From an uncultured Mycobacteriaceae bacterium (lineage in GTDB: Bacteria > Actinomycetota > Actinomycetes > Mycobacteriales > Mycobacteriaceae), in contig CADEGF010000011.1 in assembly GCA_902826815.1 (NCBI GenBank), positions 30,719 through 94,718 on the forward strand: a stretch of 64,000 nt of DNA. Reading direction: 5' to 3'. Of this stretch, positions 34,266 to 45,564 are shown one piece after another. Numbering within the stretch: position 1 is the stretch's first letter; every line of letters starts with the position of its first letter. Position numbers and translations under genes: made by a program. A model generated the notes under the pieces. It did no database searches and was not told where the DNA came from. It worked only from the letters and a program-made list of their open reading frames with translations.

Positions 34266-36263
34266 ATGAGCTCCACCCTGGGCGTGCGCACAACCACGGT
34301 GTGGCCGGTGCTGTTCGGAGTCGCCCTTCTCGCAGGCGTGACCGCGGCGGGTCTCGGCGCGCTGTCACTGGCCGAGGCGCTGACCGCCACCGGCCTGCCC
34401 GACCCTGGCCCGGTCACCACCTACGGCCTGCCGTTCGTGCGGGCCACGGGTGAGATCGCCGCCGTCGTCGCGGTGGGATCGTTCATGTTCGCCGCGTTCA
34501 TGGTGCCGCCGCAGCAGAACGGGGTGCTCGACGCCGACGGGTACCGGGCATTGCGCGTCGGGACCGTCGCGTCGGTGATCTGGACGGTCGCCGCGGCGTT
34601 GCTGGTACCGCTGACCGTCTCCGACGTCACGGGTCAACCGCTGACGTCGCGCCTGCGCCCGTCGGACATCTGGTCGGTGGCCAGCCTGGTCGAAACGGCG
34701 GGCGCGTGGCGCTGGACCGCATTTCTCGCGGCGATCGTGGCGGTCGCCAGCATTCCGGTGCTGCGCTGGTCGCTGACGCCGCTGCTGTTCGCCGGGTCGC
34801 TGATCACGTTGTTGCCGCTGGCGCTGACCGGCCATTCGTCGACGGGCGGATCACACGACCTGGCCACCAACAGCCTGATCATCCACCTGATCGCAGCCGC
34901 GCTGTGGGCCGGGGGTCTGCTGGCGCTACTCGTTCATGCGCTGCGCCGCGGCGGGCACGCCGATCTGGCCGCGCGCCGATTCTCGGCCGTCGCGCTCTGC
35001 TGCTTCGTCGCCATGGCGTTCAGCGGCATCATTAACGCCCTGGTGCGGGTCCGCCCCGCCGACTTGTTCGACGGCGAATACGGGCTGCTGATCGTCACGA
35101 AGTTCGTCGCGCTGTGCACTCTCGGCGTCATCGGCTGGCGTCAGCGGCGCAGCGGTGTCGCCGCACTGCAAGCCGACCCGCAGGCCCGCGGCCCGCTGAT
35201 CCGATTGGCGCTGACCGAGGCGGTCGTCTTCGGCCTCACCTTCGGCGTCGCGGTCGCACTGGGCCGCACCCCTCCACCGCCACCGCCGAGCTTCAACCCG
35301 TCGATCCCCGCCATCGAGATCGGCTACGACTTCGCTGGCCCGCCGACCGTGGCCCGGATCCTGTTCGACTGGCGGTTCGAGCTGATTTTCGGGACCGCGG
35401 CCATCGTGATGGCGCTGGTGTACCTGGTCGGGGTGCGGCGGCTGCGGCGGCGCGGCGACAAATGGCCGACCGGGCGGATCGTGGCGTGGCTGCTCGGCTG
35501 CCTTGTGTTGTTGTTCACGACTTCGTCGGGTCTGGGCCGGTACATGCCCGCGATGTTCAGCATGCACATGGCGGCGCACATGCTGCTGTCGATGCTGACG
35601 CCGATTCTGCTCGTCCTCGGAGCGCCGGTCACGCTGGCCCTGCGGGCCCTGCCTGCCGCGGGTAAGGGTGAACCTCCTGGGCCGCGCGAATGGATTCTGG
35701 CCGCGCTGCATTCGCGGGCATCGAAGTTCCTCACCAACCCGATCATCGCGACGGTGTTGTTCGTCGCAGGCTTCTACGGCCTGTATTTCGGCGGGATATT
35801 CGACGCCGCCGTCAGCACGCATGCTGCGCACGTCGCGATGAACCTGCACTTCCTGCTCACCGGATACCTCTTCTACTGGGTGGTCATCGGCGTCGACCCG
35901 ACGCCGCGCCCGTTGCCGCCGCTCGGCAAGATCGGCGTGGTGTTCGCGTCGCTGCCGTTGCACGCGTTCTTCGGGGTCGTGTTGATGAGCATGAACAGCG
36001 TGCTGGGGGAGAGCTTCTACAAATCGCTGCAGCTCTACTGGCACACCGATCTGCTCGGCGATCAGAAGCTGGGCGGTGGAATCGCTTGGTCGGCAGGCGA
36101 AATCCCGCTCGTCATCGTGATGATCGCCCTGCTGGTGCAGTGGACGCGCAGCGACAGGCGGACGGCCACCAGGCTCGACCGGGCCGCCGATCGCGACGAG
36201 GACGCGGATCTGGCCGCCTACAACAGGATGCTGGCCGAACTCGCGAAGCGGGATGCGCACTAG
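34266..36263 (+). CDS. CopD / CtaG (caa3) two-domain membrane protein
   Basis: 665 aa with about 14 hydrophobic segments. The N-terminal half resembles CopD copper-import proteins (SSTGGSHDLATNSLIIHLIA, WAGGLLALLVHAL with conserved His). The C-terminal half is the caa3-type oxidase assembly factor CtaG: SMHMAAHMLLSMLTPILLVL, LGAPVTLALRAL, HAAHVAMNLHFLLTGYLFYW. This fusion resembles Rv0102. Likely role: moving copper to cytochrome c oxidase. It starts 29 nt after plsB2 and its stop overlaps the next GTG. Putative oxidase accessory subunits lie 12 kb downstream. Confidence 0.85.
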   Translation: MSSTLGVRTTTVWPVLFGVALLAGVTAAGLGALSLAEALTATGLPDPGPVTTYGLPFVRATGEIAAVVAVGSFMFAAFMVPPQQNGVLDADGYRALRVGTVASVIWTVAAALLVPLTVSDVTGQPLTSRLRPSDIWSVASLVETAGAWRWTAFLAAIVAVASIPVLRWSLTPLLFAGSLITLLPLALTGHSSTGGSHDLATNSLIIHLIAAALWAGGLLALLVHALRRGGHADLAARRFSAVALCCFVAMAFSGIINALVRVRPADLFDGEYGLLIVTKFVALCTLGVIGWRQRRSGVAALQADPQARGPLIRLALTEAVVFGLTFGVAVALGRTPPPPPPSFNPSIPAIEIGYDFAGPPTVARILFDWRFELIFGTAAIVMALVYLVGVRRLRRRGDKWPTGRIVAWLLGCLVLLFTTSSGLGRYMPAMFSMHMAAHMLLSMLTPILLVLGAPVTLALRALPAAGKGEPPGPREWILAALHSRASKFLTNPIIATVLFVAGFYGLYFGGIFDAAVSTHAAHVAMNLHFLLTGYLFYWVVIGVDPTPRPLPPLGKIGVVFASLPLHAFFGVVLMSMNSVLGESFYKSLQLYWHTDLLGDQKLGGGIAWSAGEIPLVIVMIALLVQWTRSDRRTATRLDRAADRDEDADLAAYNRMLAELAKRDAH

Positions 36264-36997
36264 TGGGTGACGACGGGTACTTCGGCGAGGACGTCGCCGC
36301 CAACTACGACACCGACACATCAGGCATGCACGACGACAGCGTCATCGCAGCAGTGGTCGACGTCCTCGCCGCGCTCGCCGGTGACGGTGCAGCACTCGAA
36401 TTCGGAATCGGGACAGGGCGTATCGCGCTACCGCTCACGCGGCGCGGCGTCGAGGTACACGGGATCGACCTGTCCAATGCGATGGTGGCTCGGATGCGTG
36501 ACAAGGCGGGCGGCGCCGAGATCGCCGTGACGATAGGGGATTTCGCCACGACGCGGGTGCCTGGCGAGTTCTCGGTGGCCTACCTCGTCTTCAACACGAT
36601 CAACAACCTGACCACCCAGGACGAGCAGGTCGCCTGCTTCGTCAACGCCGCAGAACATTTGAGGCCGGGCGGAAGCTTCGTCATCGAAGTCGGCGTGCCC
36701 GCCCTTCGACTGCTGCCGCCCGGTCAACGCGTCGTCCCGTTCGACGTCGGCGAGAAGCATTGGGCCTACGACCTGTACGACTGCGCGACGCAATCGATGA
36801 GTTCCAACTACGTCGACGAGGACGACGACGGCGTCGCGCAGATGCGGTCCATCCCGTTCCGCTACGTCTGGCCCGCCGAACTCGACCTGATGGCCCGCAT
36901 CGCCGGACTGCGCCTCACCGAGCGCTGGCAGGACTGGGACGGCACGCCGTTCACCCACGAGAGCACCCGGCACGTCTCGGTGTGGCGCACGCCCTAA
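36263..36997 (+). CDS. SAM-dependent methyltransferase (class I)
   Basis: 244 aa. Seen: motif I ALEFGIGTGRIALPLTRRG, acidic residue in VEVHGIDLSNAMVARM, a motif-IV region YLVFNTINNLTTQDEQ and LRPGGSFVIEVGVP. The N-terminal FGEDVAANYDTDTSGMH is typical of small-molecule methyltransferases. GTG 36263 shares a base with the preceding TAG, so translation is coupled to the CopD/CtaG gene. Substrate unknown. A candidate terminator hairpin follows about 50 nt downstream. Confidence 0.85.
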   Translation: MGDDGYFGEDVAANYDTDTSGMHDDSVIAAVVDVLAALAGDGAALEFGIGTGRIALPLTRRGVEVHGIDLSNAMVARMRDKAGGAEIAVTIGDFATTRVPGEFSVAYLVFNTINNLTTQDEQVACFVNAAEHLRPGGSFVIEVGVPALRLLPPGQRVVPFDVGEKHWAYDLYDCATQSMSSNYVDEDDDGVAQMRSIPFRYVWPAELDLMARIAGLRLTERWQDWDGTPFTHESTRHVSVWRTP

Positions 36998-37045
36998 TTC
37001 TCCGCGAAATGGCATTCCAGCAGAAGAAGTGCGAGTAGAGCCCTG

Positions 37046-37068
37046 CCGCGATGCAATCTCGCGGGTTT
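37046..37068 (+). terminator. Candidate terminator after the methyltransferase gene
   Basis: CCGCGA (37046-37051), 7-nt loop, TCGCGG (37059-37064), then GTTT. A short GC stem with a minimal T tract in the 189-bp gap before ssb. The remainder of the gap presumably holds the ssb promoter, which I cannot pinpoint. Confidence 0.4.
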
Positions 37069-37186
37069 GCACAGTCGGCGATTGGTCCACAGGCCGCTAC
37101 TAGGCCGGCTGCGGCGGTGCAAGCGCGTCGGTGCCGACCGGGTCAATGGCGGTGTACGGCACAAGCAACAGTCGAAAGGACAAGCA

Positions 37187-37663
37187 ATGTTTGAGACACC
37201 GTTCACCGTGGTCGGCACGATCATCACGGATCCGATCCTGCGGCGGGTCGGCGATCAGCAGGTCTACAAGTTCCGGGTGGCCAGCAATTCGCGTCGGCGC
37301 ACCGCAGACGGCAACTGGGAGCCGGGCAACTCGCTCTACGTATCGGTCAACTGCTGGAGCAAGGGGCTGGTGAAGGGCGTCGGCGCCTCGCTGGTGAAGG
37401 GAGACCCGGTCATCGTTGTCGGGGACGTGCACACCAGCGAGTACGACGACCGCGAGGGCAATCGCCGGTCATCGCTGGAATTGCGGGCCAGCGCGGTGGG
37501 ACCGGACCTGTCGCGAAGCACCGCGAGCATCGATCGGGTGCGAAACACCGCCGCCAACAGCGACGATGCCGGCGACAGGGCCAACGACGAGGCCGAGAGC
37601 GAAGCCGCGTCGGCCGAATCGGACGAGGACGTCGACGACGAGGTTCTTCCTATGTCGGCGTGA
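37187..37663 (+). CDS. ssb: Single-stranded DNA-binding protein (SsbB-type paralogue)
   Basis: 158 aa with one OB fold: MFETPFTVVGTIITDPILRR, FRVASNSRRRTADGNWEPG, LYVSVNCWSKGLVKGVGASL, KGDPVIVVGDVHTSEYDDRE. An acidic disordered tail follows (DEDVDDEVLPMSA) that lacks the usual DDDIPF tip used to bind repair proteins. Position before ettA and gdh matches Rv2478c, the second mycobacterial SSB, rather than the essential SSB beside rpsF/rpsR. AAAGGA 7 nt before ATG 37187. A long hairpin separates it from ettA. Confidence 0.88.
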   Translation: MFETPFTVVGTIITDPILRRVGDQQVYKFRVASNSRRRTADGNWEPGNSLYVSVNCWSKGLVKGVGASLVKGDPVIVVGDVHTSEYDDREGNRRSSLELRASAVGPDLSRSTASIDRVRNTAANSDDAGDRANDEAESEAASAESDEDVDDEVLPMSA

Positions 37664-37667
37664 GCAG

Positions 37668-37703
37668 CCGTGGCCGCCGACGGCGCGGTCGGGACGGCCA
37701 CGG
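37668..37703 (+). terminator. Long GC hairpin between ssb and ettA
   Basis: CCGTGGCCG (37668-37676) pairs with CGGCCACGG (37695-37703), and inside it CCGAC (37677-37681) pairs with GTCGG (37688-37692) around a GGCGCG loop, leaving only a 2-nt bulge. It begins 4 nt after the ssb stop. No T run follows, as is common in mycobacteria. Likely terminates ssb transcription or attenuates read-through into ettA. Confidence 0.6.
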
Positions 37704-37760
37704 TCAACGCCTACGATGGTCCGCGAGCAATACCGAGACCAGAGAGGCGTTACAACACCC

Positions 37761-39434
<1,674 letters not shown>

Positions 39435-39436
39435 TG

Positions 39437-39483
39437 TCGCTCCTGCGTGCCAATGGAGGTCCGCAGAGGTGAGGCAGGAGCGA
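39437..39483 (+). promoter_or_regulatory. Hairpin sequestering the gdh ribosome binding site
   Basis: TCGCTCCTGC (39437-39446) is the exact complement of GCAGGAGCGA (39474-39483), a 10-bp stem with a 27-nt loop. The right arm contains AGGAG, the ribosome binding site for ATG 39489. The left arm starts 2 nt after the ettA stop, inside the footprint of a terminating ribosome. Folded, it should block gdh initiation; ribosomes finishing ettA should open it. Confidence 0.6.
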
Positions 39484-39488
39484 GTGGC

Positions 39489-42400
39489 ATGACGGTCAAT
39501 CCGGGGGCGGAGGCTATCGAGGGGCAGACCGAGCTGATGGTCGCTCCGGTCACCCTGGAGAAGCTCGCCAGGGCGTACATCGCGACCTATCACGGTCCGC
39601 ACGGCGACGCGCCCGTCGCCGAGGCGATCACCGGCCCGGTCGACATGTCGGCCGCGGGCAAGCTGATGTCGCCGAACCTGCTGTCCGCGCACTACCGGCT
39701 GGGCAGGCGGCGACAGCCGGGCGAGACGCTCGTCGAGGTCTACCCGGCGGGCGACCCCGCAGGCTTCGGCCCGGCGATCCAGATCGTCACCGATCACGCG
39801 ACGCTGCTGATGGACTCCGTCACCGTGCTGCTGCACCGACTCGGGGTGGCCTACAAGGCGATCATGAACCCGATCCTGCGGGTACGGCGCGACCAGTCCG
39901 GCGAGCTGCTGGACATCCAGCCCGCCGCAGAGGCCGACTCATCCCATGAGGCCGTCGACGAGGCGTGGATTCACGTCCAGCTGTCGGGATCCGTGGATCC
40001 CGCCGCCGTCGACGAGGTCAGGAAACTGCTGCCGACCGTGCTCGCGGACGCCCGCCAGGTCGCCATCGATTCGCGGGCGCTGACGGGAACGCTGCTCGGC
40101 CTGGCCAACGAACTCGACACCGACCCCGAGGGGCGGTTCCCCGGTGACGACCGCAAGGACGTCGCGTCGCTGCTGCGATGGCTCGCCGACGGACATTTCG
40201 TGCTTCTCGGCTATCAGCGCTGCCCGGTAGACGGCGGCGACGCGTCGGTGGACGTGTCGAGTCGGCTCGGCATCCTGAAGTTCCGCGACGATGTCCTCCC
40301 GCAACTCACCAACAACGACGACCTGCTGGTGCTGGCGCAGGCCACAATTCCCAGCTTCCTGCGCTACGGCGCCTACCCCTACATCGTCGTCATCCGCGAA
40401 CACCCCGGCCATCAGGCGATCGAGCACCGCTTCTGCGGCCTGTTCACGGTCGCCGCGATGAACGCCAATGTGATGGATATTCCGCTGATCTCGCGGCGAG
40501 TCAGCGAAGCCATCACGATGGCCCAACGCGATCCCAGCCATCCGGCGCAATTGCTGCTCGACATCATCCAGACCATTCCGCGTTCGGAGCTCTTCGCGCT
40601 GAGCTCACAGGAACTGCTGGATATGGCGATGGCGGTGGTCGACCTCGGCTCCCGCAGGCGCACGCTGCTGTTCCTGCGCGCCGACAAGCTCGCGCACTTC
40701 GTCTCCTGCCTGGTGTACCTGCCGCGCGATAGATACACCACGGCGGTTCGGCTCGAGATGCAGGACATCCTGGTGCGCGAGCTCGGCGGCGAGGGCATCG
40801 AGTACACCGCCAGGGTCAGCGAATCGCCTTGGGCGGTGGTCCATTTCACCGTCCGCCTGCCCGGGGGATCGCGTCCGCAGGACGTCGACGTCTCGATCCA
40901 GAACGAGACGCGCATCCAGGATCTGCTGACCGAGGCGGCGCGCACATGGGGTGACCGGCTGCTCGGCTCGGTCAAGACCGGATCGATCGACCAATCCAAG
41001 GCTGAGCACTATTCGACGGCGTTCACCGAGGATTACAAGCAGGCGGTCGCCCCCGATGACGCGACGAACGACATCGCGATCATCGAAGAGCTGCAGGACA
41101 ATTCGGTCAAGCTGGTGTTCTCGGAGGGTGGGGCTGACGGCACCGCCAAGCTGATCTGGTATCTCGGCGGCCGCTCGGCATCGCTGAGCCAACTGCTGCC
41201 GATGCTGCAGTCCATGGGTGTCATCGTGCTCGAGGAGCGACCGTTCACGGTGACTCGCGCCGACGGTCTTCCGGTGTGGATTTACCAGTTCAAGATCTCG
41301 GTGTTCAGCGACATCCCCGACGACCCCGAAGGACCCGAACGCGACGCGACGGCCGTGCGGTTCGCCGATGCGGTGACTGCGATTTGGCATGGCCGCGCCG
41401 AGATCGACCGGTTCAACGAGTTGGTCCTGCGGGCGCGGCTGACGTGGCAGCAGGTCGTGATTCTGCGCACCTACGCGAAGTACCTGCGGCAGGCCGGTTT
41501 TCCGTACAGCCAGGCCCACATCGAGGGCGTGCTCAACGGCAATCCGGGCACCTCGCGGTCGCTGGTCGAGTTGTTCGAGGCGATGTTCGACCCGGCCGGC
41601 GATCCTGAGCGCAAGGCCGCCCAGGCTGCCGCGGCATCGGTGGCCGCCGACATCGACGCGTTGACGAGCCTGGACACCGACCGAGTGCTGCGCGCGTTCG
41701 CATCGATGATCCAGGCGACGCTGCGCACCAACTACTTTGTCAGCCGAGAAGATTCAGCCCGCGCGCAGAATGTGCTGTCGCTGAAGCTGAACTCACAGCT
41801 GATCGACGAACTCCCGCTGCCGCGGCCCATGTTCGAGATCTTCGTCTACTCACCGCGCGTCGAGGGCGTGCACCTGCGCTTCGGCTTCGTCGCCCGCGGC
41901 GGGCTGCGGTGGTCGGACCGCAAGGAGGACTTCCGCACAGAGATCCTCGGCCTGGTCAAGGCACAGGCCGTGAAGAACGCCGTCATCGTCCCGGTCGGCG
42001 CCAAGGGCGGATTCGTCGTCAAGAAGCCCCCGTTGCTCACCGGCGACGCGGCCGCCGACCGTGACATTCAGCGCAACGAGGGCATCGCCTGCTACAAGCT
42101 GTTCATCTCCGGTCTGCTGGACCTGACCGACAACGTCGACCAGCCCACTGGAAATGTCGTCACGCCAACCGATGTCGTGCGCCGCGACGGTGACGACGCC
42201 TACCTCGTGGTGGCCGCCGACAAGGGCACGGCGACGTTCTCCGACATCGCCAACGAGGTCGCGAAGTCGTACGGCTTCTGGCTCGGCGACGCGTTCGCCT
42301 CCGGCGGCTCGGTCGGCTACGACCACAAGGCGATGGGTATCACGGCCAAGGGCGCGTGGGAGAGCGTCAAACGGCACTTCCGCGAAATGGGTGTGGATAC

Positions 42401-44333
42401 GCAGTCCGAGGACTTCGCCGTCGTCGGCATCGGCGATATGAGCGGTGACGTGTTCGGCAACGGAATGCTGCTGTCCCAACACATCCGGCTTGTCGCCGCG
42501 TTCAACCACATGCACGTGTTCCTCGACCCGAACCCCGATGCGGCGACATCGTGGGACGAGCGCAAGCGGATGTTCGACCTGCCACGCTCGACATGGGACG
42601 ACTACGACAAGTCGCTGATCAGTGAGGGCGGCGGGGTCTACAGCCGCGAGCAGAAGTCGATCCCGATCAGCCCGCAGGTCCGCACCGTCCTCGGAATCGA
42701 GGACGACGTCGACGAACTGCCGCCACCGGAGCTGCTGCGTCGCATCTTGAAGGCGCCGGTGGACCTGTTGTGGAACGGCGGCATCGGCACGTACATCAAG
42801 GCCGAGACGGAGTCCGACGCCGACGTCGGCGACCGTGCCAACGACATGATCAGAGTGAACGGAAACCAGGTGCGCGCCAAGGTGGTCGGTGAAGGCGGCA
42901 ATCTCGGCGTCACCTCGCTCGGCCGCATCGAGTTCGACCTCGCGGGCGGCCGGATCAACACCGACGCGCTGGACAACTCCGCAGGCGTGGACTGCTCCGA
43001 CCACGAAGTCAACATCAAGATCCTGATCGACGCGCTGGTGAGCACCGGCAAGGTGTCGGCCGATGATCGGACCAACCTTCTGCTGTCGATGACCGACGAG
43101 GTGGGCGACCTCGTCCTCATCGACAACAAGGACCAGAACGATCTGATGGGCACCAGCCGCGCCAACTCGGCCAGCCTTCTGCCCGTGCATTCGCGGCAGA
43201 TCAAGGACCTCGAGTCCGAGGGCAGGCTGAACCGCGAGCTCGAGGCGTTGCCGGTGGAGAAGGAGATCCGCCGACGCGCCGAGGCCGGGATCGGTTTGAC
43301 CTCACCGGAACTCGCAACGCTGATGGCGCACGTCAAGCTCGACCTCAAGCAGAAGGTGCTCAGCAGCGACCTGCCCGACCAGGAGGTGTTCGCCTCCCGG
43401 CTGCCGCGCTATTTCCCGACTCCGCTGCGTGACCAGTTCACCCCCGAGATCCGGACGCACCAGCTGCGCCGGGAGATCATCACCACGATGCTCGTCAACG
43501 ATGTCATCGACACCGCGGGGATCACGTACGTGTACCGGGTGATGGAGGACGTCGGCGTCGGGCCGGTGGATGCGGTGCGGTCGTATGTGGCGACCGACGC
43601 GATCTTCGGCGTCGAGAAACTGTGGCGGGCGATCCGCGCGACCGGCCTGCCGGTGCACCTGACGGATCGGTTGACGCTGGATATGCGCAGGCAGGTCGAC
43701 CGCGCCGGCCGTTGGCTGCTCAATTACCGGCCGCAGCCGCTGGCGGTCGGCGCCGAGATCAACCGGTTCGCCAAGACGGTGGCCGAGCTGACGCCGCGGA
43801 TGCGGGAATGGCTGCGCGGCGACGACCGCGCGATCGTCGAGAAGGAGGTCGGGCAGTTCGTCACGCACGGCGTGCCCGAGGACCTCGCGTACATGATCGC
43901 GTGCGGGCTGTACCAGTACGTGCTGCTCGACATCATCGACATCGCAGACATCGTCGAACGTGAGCCCGCGGAAGTGGCCGACACGTACTTCGCTCTGCTG
44001 GACTACCTGAACACGGATGCGCTGCTGACCGCGGTGTCCGGCCTGCCCCGCGATGACCGCTGGCATTCCCTGGCGCGGTTGGCGATTCGCGATGACATCT
44101 ACGGGTCGTTGCGGTCGCTGTGCTTCGATGTGCTCGCCGCGGGTGAGCCGGACGAGACCGGTGAACAGAAGATCGAAGAATGGGAGCTGATCAACGGCTC
44201 CCGCGTGCAGCGCGCCCGTCGCACGCTGAACGAGATCTACGAGTCCGACGAGCGTGACCTCGCGACGCTGTCGGTGGCTGCGCGCCAGATCCGCAGCATG
44301 ACGCGAACGAGTGGGACGGGGACCTCTGGGTGA
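39489..44333 (+). CDS. gdh: NAD-specific glutamate dehydrogenase, large L_180 type
   Basis: 1,614 aa (Rv2476c about 1,624). Interconverts glutamate and 2-oxoglutarate, mainly in the catabolic direction. Seen: long N-terminal ACT-like regulatory part (residues 1-700), then the catalytic domain with [35 protein letters not shown] (substrate Lys), [21 protein letters not shown], the nucleotide fold around [16 protein letters not shown], and a helical C-terminal region. The mycobacterial enzyme is inhibited by GarA under PknG control. AGGAG 8 nt before ATG 39489 lies in a hairpin. GTG of the next gene overlaps its stop. Confidence 0.95.
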   Translation: MTVNPGAEAIEGQTELMVAPVTLEKLARAYIATYHGPHGDAPVAEAITGPVDMSAAGKLMSPNLLSAHYRLGRRRQPGETLVEVYPAGDPAGFGPAIQIVTDHATLLMDSVTVLLHRLGVAYKAIMNPILRVRRDQSGELLDIQPAAEADSSHEAVDEAWIHVQLSGSVDPAAVDEVRKLLPTVLADARQVAIDSRALTGTLLGLANELDTDPEGRFPGDDRKDVASLLRWLADGHFVLLGYQRCPVDGGDASVDVSSRLGILKFRDDVLPQLTNNDDLLVLAQATIPSFLRYGAYPYIVVIREHPGHQAIEHRFCGLFTVAAMNANVMDIPLISRRVSEAITMAQRDPSHPAQLLLDIIQTIPRSELFALSSQELLDMAMAVVDLGSRRRTLLFLRADKLAHFVSCLVYLPRDRYTTAVRLEMQDILVRELGGEGIEYTARVSESPWAVVHFTVRLPGGSRPQDVDVSIQNETRIQDLLTEAARTWGDRLLGSVKTGSIDQSKAEHYSTAFTEDYKQAVAPDDATNDIAIIEELQDNSVKLVFSEGGADGTAKLIWYLGGRSASLSQLLPMLQSMGVIVLEERPFTVTRADGLPVWIYQFKISVFSDIPDDPEGPERDATAVRFADAVTAIWHGRAEIDRFNELVLRARLTWQQVVILRTYAKYLRQAGFPYSQAHIEGVLNGNPGTSRSLVELFEAMFDPAGDPERKAAQAAAASVAADIDALTSLDTDRVLRAFASMIQATLRTNYFVSREDSARAQNVLSLKLNSQLIDELPLPRPMFEIFVYSPRVEGVHLRFGFVARGGLRWSDRKEDFRTEILGLVKAQAVKNAVIVPVGAKGGFVVKKPPLLTGDAAADRDIQRNEGIACYKLFISGLLDLTDNVDQPTGNVVTPTDVVRRDGDDAYLVVAADKGTATFSDIANEVAKSYGFWLGDAFASGGSVGYDHKAMGITAKGAWESVKRHFREMGVDTQSEDFAVVGIGDMSGDVFGNGMLLSQHIRLVAAFNHMHVFLDPNPDAATSWDERKRMFDLPRSTWDDYDKSLISEGGGVYSREQKSIPISPQVRTVLGIEDDVDELPPPELLRRILKAPVDLLWNGGIGTYIKAETESDADVGDRANDMIRVNGNQVRAKVVGEGGNLGVTSLGRIEFDLAGGRINTDALDNSAGVDCSDHEVNIKILIDALVSTGKVSADDRTNLLLSMTDEVGDLVLIDNKDQNDLMGTSRANSASLLPVHSRQIKDLESEGRLNRELEALPVEKEIRRRAEAGIGLTSPELATLMAHVKLDLKQKVLSSDLPDQEVFASRLPRYFPTPLRDQFTPEIRTHQLRREIITTMLVNDVIDTAGITYVYRVMEDVGVGPVDAVRSYVATDAIFGVEKLWRAIRATGLPVHLTDRLTLDMRRQVDRAGRWLLNYRPQPLAVGAEINRFAKTVAELTPRMREWLRGDDRAIVEKEVGQFVTHGVPEDLAYMIACGLYQYVLLDIIDIADIVEREPAEVADTYFALLDYLNTDALLTAVSGLPRDDRWHSLARLAIRDDIYGSLRSLCFDVLAAGEPDETGEQKIEEWELINGSRVQRARRTLNEIYESDERDLATLSVAARQIRSMTRTSGTGTSG

Positions 44334-44740
44334 CAGGGTTTGTAGCGCCGGTGCACGTCCGCTGGTCGGACATCGACATGTACCAGCACGTCAACCACGC
44401 CACCATGGTCACCATTCTCGAAGAGGCCCGAATCCCGTTCCTGCGTGAGCCGTTCGAGGATGTGATCGACGAGATCGGGCTGCTGATCCACGAGGTCAAG
44501 ATCCTCTACAAGGGTCAACTGCGGCTGAGGGATTCACCGCTGCAGGTGACGATGTGGTCGAAGCGGGTGCGTGCGGTGGACTTCACGATCGGCTACGAGG
44601 TGCGGTCGGTGAGCAAACCAGCCGATTCCAGGCCAGCCGTCATCGCCGAAACCCAGCTCGCCACCGTGCACATCAAAGAGCAGCGGTTACAACGGCTTTC
44701 ACCGGCCCAGCAAGAGTATCTGCAGCGCTGGCTTCGATGA
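44330..44740 (+). CDS. Hot-dog acyl-CoA thioesterase (4HBT type)
   Basis: 136 aa, Rv2475c-like by position. Seen: [20 protein letters not shown], where D-x-x-x-HVNH-x-x-M is the 4-hydroxybenzoyl-CoA thioesterase signature with the catalytic Asp, then [10 protein letters not shown] and LAKVHIKEQ-like C-terminal strands. Predicted to hydrolyse a fatty or aromatic acyl-CoA in the cytoplasm. GTG 44330 overlaps the gdh stop and the next ATG overlaps its own stop, so all three are coupled, a link to glutamate dehydrogenase that is conserved but unexplained. Confidence 0.88.
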   Translation: MTGFVAPVHVRWSDIDMYQHVNHATMVTILEEARIPFLREPFEDVIDEIGLLIHEVKILYKGQLRLRDSPLQVTMWSKRVRAVDFTIGYEVRSVSKPADSRPAVIAETQLATVHIKEQRLQRLSPAQQEYLQRWLR

Positions 44741-45396
44741 GCAGCCCCGAGCGGGGCCTCTGGCTCTCCGACGCCACTCACCGCGAGGATCTCGCCACGT
44801 TCGTCGAGCGGGCAGTGCGACTCGACGATGCCGCCGTCATCCGGTTGAGGGAGCGGGACGGTGGCCTGGTGGTCGCTTGGGTCGCAACGGGTTTCGACGT
44901 GCTGGCGAGCCGCGTGGTCGCCGGCCGGGTGCGGCCCGCTGATTTGAGCGCAGGCGCCGACGCGCTCGCGCAGAGTCTTCGCGCGGTGGACAGCAGCGGT
45001 CACGTCGACCCCGGCTTCCCGATGGACTCGGCATGGCGCGGGGTCCTGCCGCCGGATACCGGCTTCGCGCACATCGACGACGTGCCCGCGCGAGTGGTGC
45101 TGGATCTGGCGCAGCGCGGCGTCGAGCTGGCCAAGGAGCACAGCAGCTCGCATGGGCCGCCTGCGTCGCTGCTCGATCAGGAAGTGCTCGCGGTGAGCTC
45201 CGCGCACGGAGAGGTCGACATTCCGATGCGCTGCGTATTCGCGCTCACCGCAATGGGTTTCCTGCCCGCCGATCCGGAAGCTCTTCCCGCCGACGAGATC
45301 GTGCGGGTGCGCGCGCAACCCGCATGGCTGCGGATCGATGCGCGCTTCGGCTCGGTGTACCGTCGCCGCGGCGACCCGGCTTTGGTCCTGCGCTAG
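44737..45396 (+). CDS. Conserved hypothetical protein (Rv2474c-like)
   Basis: 219 aa (Rv2474c about 217). No domain recognised. Features seen: soluble, acidic, no signal peptide or TM helix; an N-terminal half with DDAAVIRLRERDGGLVVAWV and a C-terminal half with MRCVFALTAMGFLPADPEAL and QPAWLRIDARFGSVYRRR. Translationally coupled (ATGA) to the thioesterase gene. Ends 169 bp before the convergent alpha-glucosidase gene, in a gap filled by an inverted repeat and tandem repeats. Confidence 0.85.
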   Translation: MSSPERGLWLSDATHREDLATFVERAVRLDDAAVIRLRERDGGLVVAWVATGFDVLASRVVAGRVRPADLSAGADALAQSLRAVDSSGHVDPGFPMDSAWRGVLPPDTGFAHIDDVPARVVLDLAQRGVELAKEHSSSHGPPASLLDQEVLAVSSAHGEVDIPMRCVFALTAMGFLPADPEALPADEIVRVRAQPAWLRIDARFGSVYRRRGDPALVLR

Positions 45397-45411
45397 CCTA
45401 TTTGCCCGCGC

Positions 45412-45497
45412 TCACCTTTCCTCCGCGAGCAGACGCAAGTGCATGCATTTGAGCGGCGTGTCGCGTGCATTTGCGTCTGCTCGCGAGGGGAAGGTGA
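45412..45497. repeat. Large inverted repeat between convergent genes (copy A)
   Basis: Two 35-nt arms, 45412-45446 and 45463-45497, are complementary at 30 of 35 positions around a 16-nt loop; the core CGCGAGCAGACGCAA is perfect. The same core flanks the hairpin at 57141-57198, also in a convergent gap. Likely a bidirectional terminator derived from a dispersed mycobacterial palindromic element. Confidence 0.75.
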
Positions 45498-45564
45498 CCT
45501 CGCGAGGGGGAAGGTGAGCTCGCGAGGAGAAGGTGAGCTCGCGAGGGGAAGTCGCGAGGGGGAA
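45480..45564. repeat. Tandem 19-20-bp repeats adjoining the inverted repeat
   Basis: The right-arm end CTCGCGAGGGGAAGGTGAG is repeated: units at 45480, 45499 and 45519 are 19-20 bp, followed by two shortened units at 45538 and 45552 up to the alpha-glucosidase stop codon. Each unit has a CTCGCGAG palindrome. Looks like slippage expansion of one arm of the element. Confidence 0.8.

Noticed and set aside
45480-45564. Possible CRISPR array
   Set aside because: Units are 19-20 bp, directly adjoining with no unique spacers, and derive from one arm of the adjacent inverted repeat. No cas gene is present.
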